The notes: a model not told the origin generated them from the sequence alone. Positions 44,743-54,390 are shown, counted from the stretch's first letter. The stretch is DNA of 64,000 bases from an uncultured Sphingomonadaceae bacterium (GCA_913060895.1 CAJXSN010000004.1:62001-126000), one strand, 5' to 3'. Translations and numbers: made by a program.

Positions 44743-45305
44743 CGCAAGCGGCCCGTAGCCTGAAATCAACTGTCCTGCGCTCGGCGATGCTGGGTTTTGC
44801 CGCTACTCTGGTAGTGGCCACAGGCATCAGTCTAAACGCACAGGCGATAGCCGGCCACAATTCCGATGCTCCCGTGAATTACGCAGCGGACCGGCTGGAA
44901 TTGCAGGACAGGCAGAACCGTGTCGTGCTGGCCGGCAACGTAGTCATCAATCAGGCCGCTCTGACGTTACGCGCCGGCCGCACAGTGGTGAATTATTCTG
45001 ATACGGGCAATCTGTCGATCCAGCGGATCACTGCGACAGGCGACGTCACTGTCACGCGCGGAAACGAGCGCGCCTCGGGCGAAGTGGCAGTCTATGATTT
45101 CAACCGGCGTATCATCACAATGGCGGGCAATGTCCGCCTGGTGCGCGGCGGAGACACACTGAATGGCGGGCGGCTGACGATTGACTTGCGCACCGGTGTG
45201 TCCAGCGTCGATGGCAGCGCTTCAGGCTCCAGCCCGGTGACTGGCGGAGCAACCGTTTCCGGCGGCAATGGCCGCGTCTCGGGCAGCTTCACCGTTCCTG
45301 ATTAA
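44739..45305 (+). CDS. lptA: LPS transport periplasmic protein LptA (OstA-like)
   Basis: A 188-residue exported protein with signal peptide (SAMLGFAATLVVATGISLNAQA) and the OstA-like domain: YAADRLELQDRQNRVVLAGNVVINQAAL and ATGDVTVTRGNERASG. It forms the periplasmic LPS bridge. The C-terminus is Gly/Ser/Val-rich. Start overlaps lptC by 4 bp. It is followed by the convergent polyprenyl sugar-transferase gene after 44 bp without a clear terminator. Confidence 0.88.
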   Translation: MTQAARSLKSTVLRSAMLGFAATLVVATGISLNAQAIAGHNSDAPVNYAADRLELQDRQNRVVLAGNVVINQAALTLRAGRTVVNYSDTGNLSIQRITATGDVTVTRGNERASGEVAVYDFNRRIITMAGNVRLVRGGDTLNGGRLTIDLRTGVSSVDGSASGSSPVTGGATVSGGNGRVSGSFTVPD

Positions 45306-45349
45306 CCTGCGCCTAGTAAAGCGGTTTATAGTGGGATGAAAACGCCTGC

Positions 45350-46732
45350 CTAAAACGCGCGTTGGTGGATCAACACTCTGGCTGTTGCGACCACGATTGC
45401 GATATCGCTCAGCAAACTCCAGTTGGCGATATATTCCAGATCGGCACCCAGTCGGTGTTGCAAATCGCTTTCCTGCTCGGTCGCACCACGAAACCCGCGC
45501 ACCTGCGCCAGACCGGTCAGCCCGGGTTTCAGCGAATGGCGGCGCCAGTAATCGGGATCGACTTCCCAGAACAACTTGGTTCCGGCCTGCGAACCCAGAG
45601 CATGGGGCCTAGGGCCAACAATCGACATCTCGCCGCGCAGGACGTTGATAATCTGGGGCAGTTCGTCGATGCTGGTGCTGCGGATGAACTTGCCAACTTT
45701 GGTCACACGGTCATCGTCGCGAGCGGTCGATTGCGCGCCATCGGCGTCGAGCCGAGCCACTTTCATCGAGCGGAACTTCCACATATCGAAGAAGCGATTG
45801 CCTTTGCCCAGACGGCGCTGGACAAAGAACACCGGCCCGCGATCCTCCAGCTTGATTGCCAGTGCGGTCAGCAACAGGATCGGCGCAAGGGCTATCAGCG
45901 CACCAGCCGACAGGAAGGTATCGAATGCGCGCTTGAGAATGCGGTCCCGCATACCCAACGGTCCGGCAGACACCACCAACGACAAAAGGCCGCCATCGTC
46001 TTGCAGCCGCAACGGCCGCAGTTCGTTCAGCCGTTCCGTCACGATGCCGCCATTCACACCGGCAGAGCGCAGCACAAACGCCCAATCCATCCGTCGCGAA
46101 ATCGGACAGCTGATCAGGACACGGTCCATATTTGCCATGATCTGGCCCAACTTGTTCAGTGCGTGCGGATCACTCGAGTCGGGACGGATGCTCTGCGTCT
46201 TCGCATCGACATGGATTGCGTTCTGAATCGACACTGCAGGCCCGCCGTCATGCACCACCAGCACGTTGGTAAGCGAACGCCCCCAAGGCTGCCAGTGCCC
46301 AACTACGAAATACCTTACGGCGATCAGTCCTATAGCGGAAATAAAGACAGAAAGAGTAAAAACAGCTCGCGAGTACTCTTCTGTCCTGAGGTAAAATGTG
46401 ATGAAGCTGAGCAATGCGGCCGCGATTACCAATGACAGCACGGCGCGGAACGCGGCATAAATCCACGATTCCATCGCCCGCATTGAATAGGTTCGATTGT
46501 AAAGCGCTATAGTCAGGAAGAGCGGTGCTATCACCAGTGCTTGAGCCATCGCGCCTGTGCCGGCAAACACCCGATTGGTGATCCAACTGGAGACGGCGAA
46601 GCTGAATAACAAAATACAAATATCGACTAGCAGGAAGGCTGCGTAAATGCGCAGCCGACGCTTTTCCAACGATTGCACCAACGGTGCATCGGTCGATAGC
46701 TCTTCGGTTTTCAGGTAGGATTGCGCGTTCAT
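45350..46732 (-). CDS. Undecaprenyl-phosphate sugar phosphotransferase (WbaP/EpsB-like)
   Basis: A 460-residue membrane enzyme with several N-terminal helices and a C-terminal bacterial sugar transferase domain: FDTFLSAGALIALAPILLL helix, WKFRSMK, ELPQIINVLRGEMSIVGPRPH and KPGLTGLAQVRG. It transfers a hexose-1-phosphate to undecaprenyl phosphate, the first step of exopolysaccharide or O-antigen. Similar proteins occur in exosortase-A loci, consistent with the genes at 30-33 kb, although they are not contiguous here. The sugar is not known. Confidence 0.9.
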   Translation of the reverse strand: MNAQSYLKTEELSTDAPLVQSLEKRRLRIYAAFLLVDICILLFSFAVSSWITNRVFAGTGAMAQALVIAPLFLTIALYNRTYSMRAMESWIYAAFRAVLSLVIAAALLSFITFYLRTEEYSRAVFTLSVFISAIGLIAVRYFVVGHWQPWGRSLTNVLVVHDGGPAVSIQNAIHVDAKTQSIRPDSSDPHALNKLGQIMANMDRVLISCPISRRMDWAFVLRSAGVNGGIVTERLNELRPLRLQDDGGLLSLVVSAGPLGMRDRILKRAFDTFLSAGALIALAPILLLTALAIKLEDRGPVFFVQRRLGKGNRFFDMWKFRSMKVARLDADGAQSTARDDDRVTKVGKFIRSTSIDELPQIINVLRGEMSIVGPRPHALGSQAGTKLFWEVDPDYWRRHSLKPGLTGLAQVRGFRGATEQESDLQHRLGADLEYIANWSLLSDIAIVVATARVLIHQRAF

Positions 46733-46845
46733 TTGCGGTTCCTAACGCCAGTCCGGCGCATACAAATAGCCGGAGACTCCGAAGCATCGCATTCCAGGAG
46801 CGCCTTCCCCATTACTCTTACATTCTGTCATGCGGCCGGTCCCCT

Positions 46846-47886
46846 CTACGATCTCCCGCGGCTCCGGGCACCGACCCGCACTATCTGTGTCAGTTCGTGT
46901 TTTAGCAATGTTCCTGCCTGCTGGCTGTTGCCTAGCATTTTGCGATGGAGCGACGTCAACCGCGCGACGAGTCGGTCCAGATTGGAGCCACGCCATACCG
47001 TCAATTGCATCTGCAAATCAGGGGCTTCTTTGAAAAAGACCCGGCGTGCCTGCTTTTCGCTGGCTATAAAACCCGCAACATCGCTGCCCCGGCCCAGCCG
47101 TGCCGCCAATTGAGACAACTGCGCCGCGCGACGTTCCGCCGCCAGCAAAACTGTGACCGGATTAATGCCGGTCGCCTCCATCCTGGCAAACTCGGCTGCC
47201 AGCGCAGCGGACTTGCCCGACAGCGCCGTGTTTACGATTTCCATGAAGCCGTCTTCTTCCGACTTTGCTCCGATCGCGTCCCAGTCTTCCCGCGTGACAG
47301 TAGCTGGCCTGTCCTGCGCACTATCCAGATAAAGCGCCAGTTTTTCGATTTCGGAGGCAGCCAGACGCTGGTCCAAACCCGAGCTTCGCGCAATCCGCTC
47401 CGCCATATCGCCTTGCAGGCGCAAACCCGCCCGGTCGGCCAGGTCGCGCACCGTCCCGGTCATCGAACGAATATCGGGCGGATAAAACATCACTACGAGG
47501 GCATCGTCGCGCTTTTCCAGCAGCTTGGCCGCCCGCGACTTGTCTGTCGCGCTGGTGGCCACGATCAGGACGGGGCAGGCATCGCCCCCCCCCTCCAGAT
47601 GGTTCTTCAACGCATCATGCGCTTCCTCGCCGCTTGCGCGGATGAAAATGTGGCGCGAATCGCCGAACAAAGAGCTGGAGCGGGCTTCATCGCCCAGCAT
47701 CACGGGATCGCGCCTGATGTCGCTTCCGGACAGCTCGATCCGCTCACCGGGATCGGGCAGGAGAGAAACAATCGTGGCGGCAGCAGCGCTGGAGCTAGCT
47801 TCATCCGGCCCACAGAAGAAGAAGGTGCTGCATTTCGCCGCTGCAGTGCTCGCCCGACCGGGAAAGTCGGATTGCTTGACCTTCAT
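46846..47886 (-). CDS. holA: DNA polymerase III subunit delta
   Basis: A 346-residue clamp-loader subunit. The N-terminal AAA-like fold (FFFCGPDEASSSAAAATIVSLL), the middle VLIVATSATDKSRAAKLLEKR segment and the C-terminal LLAAERRAAQLSQLAARLGRG helical bundle match HolA. It opens the sliding clamp with the other tau/gamma complex subunits. Gene order holA-lptE-leuS (read 3' to 5' here) is the classical alphaproteobacterial arrangement, all on the minus strand with 34 bp to lptE. Confidence 0.86.
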   Translation of the reverse strand: MKVKQSDFPGRASTAAAKCSTFFFCGPDEASSSAAAATIVSLLPDPGERIELSGSDIRRDPVMLGDEARSSSLFGDSRHIFIRASGEEAHDALKNHLEGGGDACPVLIVATSATDKSRAAKLLEKRDDALVVMFYPPDIRSMTGTVRDLADRAGLRLQGDMAERIARSSGLDQRLAASEIEKLALYLDSAQDRPATVTREDWDAIGAKSEEDGFMEIVNTALSGKSAALAAEFARMEATGINPVTVLLAAERRAAQLSQLAARLGRGSDVAGFIASEKQARRVFFKEAPDLQMQLTVWRGSNLDRLVARLTSLHRKMLGNSQQAGTLLKHELTQIVRVGARSRGRS

Positions 47887-47920
47887 CGTTGCCTCCCCGA
47901 ACCTGCCTCCTCAGCCTGTC

Positions 47921-48439
47921 TCACTGGTTTTCACGGCCCATTAGCGCAAGGCGGGTGATGATACGGTCTGCCACCTCGCCGGCCAGTCGCTCCAGCGCCG
48001 TTTGCTCTGCAGCGATCACTGCGTATTCACTGGAGACAACATCGATCCCGACATCCGATCCCGCTGTGGCATCGAGGACTATGGTATCATTCGTGGTATC
48101 GACCAACTGATAGCGTGCGCGCAGAGTCCGGCGCTCGCGGCCGATAGTATCGTCGCTCAGCAGGCCCAGCCCTTCCAGCTCGTCATCCAGCCGCACTTCG
48201 AGGCGGTAGCGGGAAGCGCCCTCGCCTCTTCCGGCTCCCCCGCCGGCAACCGACAAGCGGTCACGCAGCTCGTTGGCCATCAGCCAGCCCGCGCGGCCCT
48301 GGATTGGAGAGACATCTATGCCCGCCAGAACCTGAGCGGCCGCGCCCTGCGCACCGCCTGCATACATCGGTTGCAGGGCGCACCCGGAAAGAACGATGGT
48401 GGCTATGCAGCCGGCAACGAGAGAGAAAAGGCGCATCAT
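47921..48439 (-). CDS. lptE: LPS assembly lipoprotein LptE
   Basis: A 172-residue outer-membrane lipoprotein with signal peptide and lipobox LSGC (Cys20). The conserved LQPMYAG directly after the Cys and the mature domain (NELRDRLSVAGG, YRLEVRLDDELEGLGL) identify LptE, the plug of the LptD translocon. It overlaps leuS by 4 bp, so leuS, lptE and holA likely share one transcript. The LptD gene is elsewhere. Confidence 0.88.
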   Translation of the reverse strand: MMRLFSLVAGCIATIVLSGCALQPMYAGGAQGAAAQVLAGIDVSPIQGRAGWLMANELRDRLSVAGGGAGRGEGASRYRLEVRLDDELEGLGLLSDDTIGRERRTLRARYQLVDTTNDTIVLDATAGSDVGIDVVSSEYAVIAAEQTALERLAGEVADRIITRLALMGRENQ

Positions 48440-50973
48440 GTGACGATATTGACCAGTCTGTCCGGCACTACAATGACTTTGCGCACCTCGGCACCGTCGA
48501 TCGAGCGCTGCACCTTCTCGCTCGCGAGGGCTAGCGCTTCCATCTCAGATTTAGGCAAACCCCTGGCCACAGTCAGCGTATCACGCAATTTGCCCTTGTG
48601 CTGAACGGCTATGGTCACTTCGTCTTCGACCAGAAGCGCTTCGTCCACGGCGGGCCACGGAACCTGCGCAACGAGACCGTCCATGCCCATTACCGACCAT
48701 GCTTCTTCGGCCAGATGCGGCATCATCGGTGCGAGCAGCAGAAGCAGTGTGCGGATCGCTTCGCTGCGAGTGGCTGAACTGTCCGCCTTCTCGATTGCGC
48801 TGGCGAGTTCGTAAATCCGCGCAACCGCCTTGTTGAACGACAGGGCTTCGATATCTTCGGCAATCGCAGCAGTGGCCTGATGCGTCTTGCGCAGTAGAGC
48901 CTTATCTTCGCCGCTTGCCGCCGGATCATAGACGCTGAACAGTCGCCATGCGCGTTGGACGAAACGCCAGCAGCCTTCGATCCCGCTTTCGGACCAAGGC
49001 AAATCACGCTCTGGCGGGCTGTCGGACAGCATGAACCAGCGCACGGCGTCCGCGCCATACCGGGCGATGATCGTATCAGGGTCGATTACGTTACGCTTCG
49101 ACTTGGACATTTTGATCACCCGGCCAACAGTGACCGGGGATCCGTCCGCCTTCAGCTTTGCGCCTTTGCCGTCGCGGTCCACTTCCTCGGGCGAGAAATA
49201 GTTCTGGCGTCCATCATCAATCGCACGGCGGCTGTAAGTTTCATGAGTCACCATGCCTTGTGTGAACAGGCTGGCAAAAGGCTCGGCAAAGTCGATCTGG
49301 CCGATATGGCTCAGTGCCCGGGTCCAGAACCGGGCATAGAGCAGGTGCAGAATCGCGTGTTCGATACCGCCGATATATTGTTCGACCGGCAGCCATTTGG
49401 CGACTTCCTCTGCGTCGAACGGCTTGTCCGCAGGCTGGCTGGCAAAACGGAGAAAATACCACGAGCTGTCCACGAACGTGTCGAGTGTATCGGTTTCCCG
49501 GGTCGCAGCACCACCGCATTTGGAGCAGGTCGTCTGCTTCCAGCTTTCATGCCGGTCCAGCGGATTACCCGGCGTGGCGAAGTCCACATCTTCAGGCAAA
49601 GTAACCGGCAATTGGTCTTTCGCCACCGGCACCACCCCGCACGCATCGCAATGCACGAAGGGTATGGGCGTACCCCAATAGCGCTGGCGCGAAACGCCCC
49701 AGTCGCGCAGACGCCAGACAGTCTTGCCCTCGCCCCATTTGCCCTTCTCGGCACGCTGGATGACTTCGCCAATCGCGGTGTCCACATCCATGCCATCGAG
49801 GAAGCCGGAATTGACGATTACGCCGTCGCCCGCCTCGGCCTCGCCGGTGAACGGCTTATCCGCCGCTTCTGCATTGGCAGCCACAACTCGCGGAATTGGC
49901 AGGCCATATTTGGTCGCGAACTCGAAGTCGCGCTGGTCATGCCCCGGGACGCCCATAACCGCGCCCGTGCCGTATTCCATCAGAACGAAATTCGCGATGA
50001 AAACCGGCAGCGGTTCGCCTTTAAACGGATGCTTTGCCGTTATGCCGGTGTCGAAACCTAGTTTCTCCGCCGTCTCCAGATCGGCAGCCGTGGTTCCGCC
50101 ACGCTTGCACAGGGCAATAAAATCTGCCGCATCATCGCTATTTTCTGCGGCGCGCTGGGCGATCGGATGATCAGCAGCAACAGCGACAAAGCTCGCGCCG
50201 AAAATTGTGTCGGGCCGTGTCGAATAGACCTCGCATTTGCCGCCATCCGACAGATCGAAAGCGAATTGCAGCCCCTGCGACTTGCCGATCCAGTTTTCCT
50301 GCATCAAACGGACCTTGTCGGGCCAGCCTGACAGATCGCCCAGACCCTGCAGCAGTTCATCGGCAAAATCGGTTATTTTGAGGAACCACTGGTTCAGCTT
50401 GCGCTTCTCGACCTCTGCCCCGCTACGCCAGCCCTTACCGTCGATGACCTGTTCATTAGCCAGCACCGTCTGATCTACCGGATCCCAATTTACCGTAGCT
50501 TGCTTGCGGTAAACCAGCCCCGCTTCATACAGATCGATAAACAGCGCCTGTTCGTGACCATAATAGTCCGGCTCGCACGTCGCCAGCTCGCGGCTCCAGT
50601 CGAGTGCGAAGCCAAGCCGTTTCAACTGGGCGCGCATGTTGGCAATGTTGTCTCTGGTCCAGCCGCCTGGGTGTACGCCCTTTTCCATTGCGGCGTTTTC
50701 AGCCGGCATTCCAAACGCGTCCCAACCCATCGGATGCAACACTTCATGCCCGGTCATTCGCTTATATCGCGCAAGCACGTCGCCCATCGTGTAATTGCGC
50801 ACATGCCCGATATGAATGCGCCCGCTGGGATAAGGGAACATCTCCAGCACGAAGCTCTTCGGCTTTTCACTGTCCGAGTTAGCTTCGAAGCAACGCGCGT
50901 CATCCCACGCAGTCTGCCAGCGCGCGTCGGCGCTACCCGGATCGAAGCGGGTCTGGATATTCATATCTGTCAT
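48436..50973 (-). CDS. leuS: Leucyl-tRNA synthetase
   Basis: An 845-residue class I aminoacyl-tRNA synthetase. The HIGH motif is in HIGHVRNYTMGD near the N-terminus, KMSKS is in IKMSKSKRNV, and the CP1 editing domain with VMGVPGHDQRDFEFA is present. It charges tRNA-Leu. The start is ATG 50973 (MTDMN) or 50964; the open frame to 51036 adds basic residues that lie over the spacing to the DUF3576 gene. Length is normal. Confidence 0.97.
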   Translation of the reverse strand: MTDMNIQTRFDPGSADARWQTAWDDARCFEANSDSEKPKSFVLEMFPYPSGRIHIGHVRNYTMGDVLARYKRMTGHEVLHPMGWDAFGMPAENAAMEKGVHPGGWTRDNIANMRAQLKRLGFALDWSRELATCEPDYYGHEQALFIDLYEAGLVYRKQATVNWDPVDQTVLANEQVIDGKGWRSGAEVEKRKLNQWFLKITDFADELLQGLGDLSGWPDKVRLMQENWIGKSQGLQFAFDLSDGGKCEVYSTRPDTIFGASFVAVAADHPIAQRAAENSDDAADFIALCKRGGTTAADLETAEKLGFDTGITAKHPFKGEPLPVFIANFVLMEYGTGAVMGVPGHDQRDFEFATKYGLPIPRVVAANAEAADKPFTGEAEAGDGVIVNSGFLDGMDVDTAIGEVIQRAEKGKWGEGKTVWRLRDWGVSRQRYWGTPIPFVHCDACGVVPVAKDQLPVTLPEDVDFATPGNPLDRHESWKQTTCSKCGGAATRETDTLDTFVDSSWYFLRFASQPADKPFDAEEVAKWLPVEQYIGGIEHAILHLLYARFWTRALSHIGQIDFAEPFASLFTQGMVTHETYSRRAIDDGRQNYFSPEEVDRDGKGAKLKADGSPVTVGRVIKMSKSKRNVIDPDTIIARYGADAVRWFMLSDSPPERDLPWSESGIEGCWRFVQRAWRLFSVYDPAASGEDKALLRKTHQATAAIAEDIEALSFNKAVARIYELASAIEKADSSATRSEAIRTLLLLLAPMMPHLAEEAWSVMGMDGLVAQVPWPAVDEALLVEDEVTIAVQHKGKLRDTLTVARGLPKSEMEALALASEKVQRSIDGAEVRKVIVVPDRLVNIVT

Positions 50974-51007
50974 GCGTCGCTTTCCCCGGAAGGCGGGCCG
51001 TGAAGGA

Positions 51008-51469
51008 TCAGCCGAGGGCCTGACGACGCAGTTCACGCGCCTTGGTCAGGATGATGTCTTCCAGTTTCTGAACCGTTGCAGCCTGCACGGGAGCATCGAC
51101 CCAGTTGCCGGCCTGCGCAACCTGACGGCTGGCAGCAACACGTAGCGCGTCGGCTCGCAGGTCCTGATCGAGAATGGAGACAGTCAGCTTCACCCGCTCA
51201 CCCGGATTGGAGGGATTGGTATACCAGTCGGTAACCAGAACGCCGCCCGCGCTGTCGGCCTGAAGCAGCGGCGCGAAGCTCACCGTTTCCAGGCTGGCGC
51301 GCCAGAGATAGGAATTGACCCCGATGGTACTGATCTGCGCTGCAGCCAAATCGGCCGAAGGGCGTTCATTTCCTCCGCACGCCGCAAGGCTGACAAGCGC
51401 CGTTCCCAAAAAGATGGCCCGCGCGAAGGAAGCTGGGGCGGGTTTGGCTGATGCTGTGGCAATCGTCAT
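51008..51469 (-). CDS. DUF3576 family lipoprotein
   Basis: A 153-residue protein with a signal peptide ending in SLAAC and a DUF3576-type body (IGVNSYLWRASLETVSFAPL, VLVTDWYTNPSNPGERVKL). The family is alphaproteobacterial, of unknown function, and characteristically precedes leuS; here 34 bp separate the genes. Starts at 51469 or 51508 are possible; 51469 gives a short N-region directly before the hydrophobic segment. Its role is probably envelope-related. Confidence 0.85.
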   Translation of the reverse strand: MTIATASAKPAPASFARAIFLGTALVSLAACGGNERPSADLAAAQISTIGVNSYLWRASLETVSFAPLLQADSAGGVLVTDWYTNPSNPGERVKLTVSILDQDLRADALRVAASRQVAQAGNWVDAPVQAATVQKLEDIILTKARELRRQALG

Positions 51470-51866
51470 GGCGATGGTCGTATCCCGTTGTGTGGGGTTG
51501 AAGTGCATATGTGTCCTATAACCTTGCCAGTGCGCGCGGCAAGCACCGTGCACCAGTCCGCGAAATGCGACAGCACCGGAATGTTACGGAAACACAACAG
51601 GCCATCGCGCGTTTATGTCAACTGAATGGTGCAGCTTTGATGTGCCGCCATCGGCGCGGCCGTCATCTGCGCGCAGGAAAATCCCGATTGTGGGTTCCGG
51701 GACACACTTTGACTCGAAACATCGTTCAGCTTGTGGAAAAACTGGCGCTTGTAGGCAGGGCAACCTAGTTCTGTTTGCAGGTGGTGAGTCGTTTTCCGGC
51801 TATCCACTAAACAGTAATTTGAATAGACTGGTTTTCGGTCTGCCCCATAAGGAACGAGAGCACATA
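51470..51866. other. 397-bp intergenic region between the DUF3576 gene and the exported protein gene
   Basis: Divergent promoter region of two genes. It has no convincing ORF (a plus-strand frame at 51511-51768 is Arg/His-rich and lacks a ribosome site), no tRNA, and no terminator hairpin. An imperfect inverted repeat AGAC/TCT flanks TGGTTTTCGG near 51829-51843. Two sequences resembling DnaA boxes (TTGTGGAAA near 51733 and CTATCCACT near 51800) differ from consensus. AAGGA near 51849-51853 precedes the next start. Confidence 0.5.
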
Positions 51867-52619
51867 ATGCGTAGCGTGATCAGACAGGCATGGATGCGGG
51901 GCGCTGTCCCGCTCGCCGTCGGCGCTGCGATTATCGCTGTCCCGAGCGCCAGTCTTGCACTGGCCGCTGCAAGCTTTGCTCCAGCCGAGCGAACCGAGAG
52001 CAGCCTTCCCTTCACGCCGGCAAGTGTCGACCCCATTCTCGCGGAACGCGTGGCGAACCGCTACGCTGCTGCACGCAAGGCGATCCGTTTCACTCCTGCC
52101 GGACGTGTGCAGTCTTCGGATCGCACTGTCACTGTGGCTGTCCGTGTGGATGAGCGTGATGCCCGGGCTATCTCGGTCCGCAGCGCTCTGGCATCGGCGC
52201 AGAGCCAGCCGGGCCGTCGCACGATCCATACAATTGCACCAACGCGGTTCGATTTGGGTGTTTCTCGTGGCTATCAGAGCTTTGCCCAGCCTGCGGCGCA
52301 GCTTCCTGCCGGTGTTGTTCGCGTCGATATGCCCGATCTGGCCGAGTTCAAGCCAAAGGAAAGCACCACTTCGGGCAAGCCCAGCCGCTTCACTCCGCGT
52401 CTATCGCTCGACAAGAGCGAGCCTGCTGGCCGCGCACCGCGCACGCTTGAATCGCAGGGCGAACAATCGGTTGATCTAGGCGGTAGCTTCCGCGTCTCGC
52501 GCAATCTGGACCTGACCGCAGGCGTGCGCCTGTCACAGGAACGCGATCGCCTCGCTCCGCTGACCGATGGAACGGAAGACGACCAGTCGGTCTATGTCGG
52601 AACGCAGCTGCGGTTCTGA
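51867..52619 (+). CDS. Exported protein of unknown function, possible outer-membrane type (250 aa)
   Basis: ATG 51867 with GGAACGAG 8-15 bases upstream. The N-terminal 30 residues (RQAWMRGAVPLAVGAAIIAVPSASLALAA) form a signal peptide; the mature part is Ala/Arg-rich and disordered in appearance, and the last 45 residues have alternating hydrophobic strands (VDLGGSFRVSRNLDLTAGVRL, SVYVGTQLRF) ending in Phe, the outer-membrane-protein C-terminal signature. I do not recognise the family. A TTCG-loop terminator follows at 52670. Confidence 0.72.
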   Translation: MRSVIRQAWMRGAVPLAVGAAIIAVPSASLALAAASFAPAERTESSLPFTPASVDPILAERVANRYAAARKAIRFTPAGRVQSSDRTVTVAVRVDERDARAISVRSALASAQSQPGRRTIHTIAPTRFDLGVSRGYQSFAQPAAQLPAGVVRVDMPDLAEFKPKESTTSGKPSRFTPRLSLDKSEPAGRAPRTLESQGEQSVDLGGSFRVSRNLDLTAGVRLSQERDRLAPLTDGTEDDQSVYVGTQLRF

Positions 52620-52669
52620 CCGCTTATCCATTTCAGGATAGCTCCATCCCACTATAACAAAATGAGTTA

Positions 52670-52695
52670 GCCTCGCTTCGGCGAGGTTTTTCTTT
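52670..52695 (+). terminator. Intrinsic terminator after the exported protein gene
   Basis: A CCTCGC/GCGAGG stem (52671-52676 with 52681-52686) with an exceptionally stable TTCG tetraloop, followed by TTTTTCTTT at 52687-52695. It separates the exported protein from phaB. Confidence 0.88.
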
Positions 52696-52752
52696 GCCTG
52701 AATTCACCTGCGACGTTACGTCAACCTGGTCATTTCGGGGAAGGATGATTTT

Positions 52753-53475
52753 ATGGGACGGATTGCCATTGTTACAGGCGGAACGCGCGGGATCGGTCGC
52801 GCCATCTGCGAACATTTACGCGGTGACGGCTTTACTGTGGTCGCTAATTATGGCGGCAATGACGAAGCAGCGCACGCCTTTACCAGCGAGACCGGTATTG
52901 CGGCCTACAAATGGGATGTCGGCGACCATCATGCTGCGCAGGCCGGATGCCAAAAAGTCGTTAGCGAAGTTGGAGAAATCGATGTCGTCGTGAACAATGC
53001 CGGTATCACCCGCGATGGCACATTGATGCGGATGAGCTACGACGACTGGAACGACGTCATGCGGATCAATCTGGGTGGCTGTTTCAACATGGCAAAAGCC
53101 TGTTTCCCGGGAATGAAAGACCGCGGCTGGGGCCGCATCGTAAATATCGGTTCGATCAACGGACAGGCGGGGCAGTATGGCCAAGTCAATTATGCCGCTG
53201 CAAAAAGCGGTATTCATGGCTTTACCAAGGCGCTGGCACAGGAAGGTGCGCGTTTTAACATTACCGTCAACGCCATTGCGCCCGGATACATCGACACCGA
53301 CATGGTCGCGGCCGTGCCGGACAATGTGCTGGAGAAGATTGTCGCGGGCATCCCTGTGGGGCGACTGGGGCAGGCCAAGGAAATTGCTCGCGGCGTGTCG
53401 TTCCTCTGCTCGGAAGAAGCAGGCTTCGTCACGGGCTCCACCATGAGTATCAACGGTGGGCAACATATGTATTAA
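52753..53475 (+). CDS. phaB: Acetoacetyl-CoA reductase
   Basis: A 240-residue SDR with the cofactor loop GGTRGIG at the N-terminus, VNNAGIT, the catalytic SINGQAGQYGQVNYAAAKSG (Ser/Tyr/Lys) and terminal GGQHMY of PhaB. It reduces acetoacetyl-CoA to (R)-3-hydroxybutyryl-CoA with NADPH for PHB. phaZ is at 26.6 kb; thiolase and MaoC genes at 28-30 kb could contribute. GGGGAAGGA lies 5-13 bases before the ATG. Promoter signals are not clear. Confidence 0.93.
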   Translation: MGRIAIVTGGTRGIGRAICEHLRGDGFTVVANYGGNDEAAHAFTSETGIAAYKWDVGDHHAAQAGCQKVVSEVGEIDVVVNNAGITRDGTLMRMSYDDWNDVMRINLGGCFNMAKACFPGMKDRGWGRIVNIGSINGQAGQYGQVNYAAAKSGIHGFTKALAQEGARFNITVNAIAPGYIDTDMVAAVPDNVLEKIVAGIPVGRLGQAKEIARGVSFLCSEEAGFVTGSTMSINGGQHMY

Positions 53476-53543
53476 TAGCGGCCAGGACGGGCACGATTTG
53501 GCGCACCGACCAATCTTGCCCGCCCCGATCCTTGACGTTCAGG

Positions 53544-54302
53544 TCATTCGCTCAAGACACCGACGGGTTTCCATATGCCGTCTTCCTTCTGGAGCGTGAC
53601 GGTTTCGAGGACATCGGCTTTTTTGACGAATTGAGACTGGAATACGACTTCCTTGAAGCCGCGTGGGGGAGCGTTGAGATAGCGCACCGACACCGCCTTC
53701 CGGGAAACAAGCGCGCCTAGCGGGCCACGGACTTGGCGGGAGGCATCTGCCCACGTAGCAACCGTATTTACGTCGCGGAACGGTTTCCCGGCTGTGGCGA
53801 AGCTCGCTTCCCAGTCCGCTTCGTCTACTAGAGCAAGCCAATCCGATGCAGCAGCAATAGCTTCCCGATCGGCGACAGAAGCCACCGAGTCCGGCCCGGT
53901 ATGCAGGTCAGAATCGTTCAGGGCGGGGTGAGTGCTCAAAGCGAGCGCAGCGATGATTGCAAACATGAGAAGAACTCCTGTAAAAGCTATTATGGGGAGA
54001 TTTCCCCGTGACCAGCCTTGCACCGGTCCATCATCAAGTCTCACAGGACGCTTGTTATGGTCATTCCCCAATTCCTTGTCCGCAAGGTTTTCGGGTGTAT
54101 TGCTTTCATGAGCTAAAAGGAGCCGCGCCGCTTCCTTGCTGCTGGTGACTTGAAGCTTCCGGCGTGCAGCTCGCAAGCGATCGTTGATCGTATGGATGGA
54201 TAGATCGAGTGCACGGGACATAGACTTCGCATCGTGCCCCCTTACCAAGAGACGCAGGGTTTCCTTTTCCTTGTCGGTAAGGGTTTTGATGAGCTCGGCC
54301 AT
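53544..54302 (-). CDS. Membrane-bound HTH-DUF4019 regulator
   Basis: A 252-residue protein: N-terminal LuxR-type helix-turn-helix (LTDKEKETLRLLVRGHDAKS, LDLSIHTINDRLRAARRKLQ), one transmembrane helix at about residues 103-125 (LPIIAFTGVLLMFAIIAALAL), then a DUF4019 domain of about 110 residues (WLALVDEADWEASF... to KEDGIWKPVGVL). This is a one-component architecture in which the periplasmic domain might sense a signal and the cytoplasmic HTH bind DNA. No partner kinase is needed. Target genes and signal are unknown. It is divergent from an RHH protein gene across 88 bp. Confidence 0.82.
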   Translation of the reverse strand: MAELIKTLTDKEKETLRLLVRGHDAKSMSRALDLSIHTINDRLRAARRKLQVTSSKEAARLLLAHESNTPENLADKELGNDHNKRPVRLDDGPVQGWSRGNLPIIAFTGVLLMFAIIAALALSTHPALNDSDLHTGPDSVASVADREAIAAASDWLALVDEADWEASFATAGKPFRDVNTVATWADASRQVRGPLGALVSRKAVSVRYLNAPPRGFKEVVFQSQFVKKADVLETVTLQKEDGIWKPVGVLSE

Positions 54303-54390
54303 GCAAACTGAATGCTAGAACGGCGGACGCACACTACCCACCCCTAAAAATTCGTGGCCCCGTCTGCAGATGTGCGTTTAAAGCATTACT

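Noticed and set aside
51733-51810. Sequences resembling DnaA boxes in the 397-bp leader.
   Set aside because: Only two near-matches with mismatches, no AT-rich unwinding region and no dnaA/hemE neighbours; not an origin.
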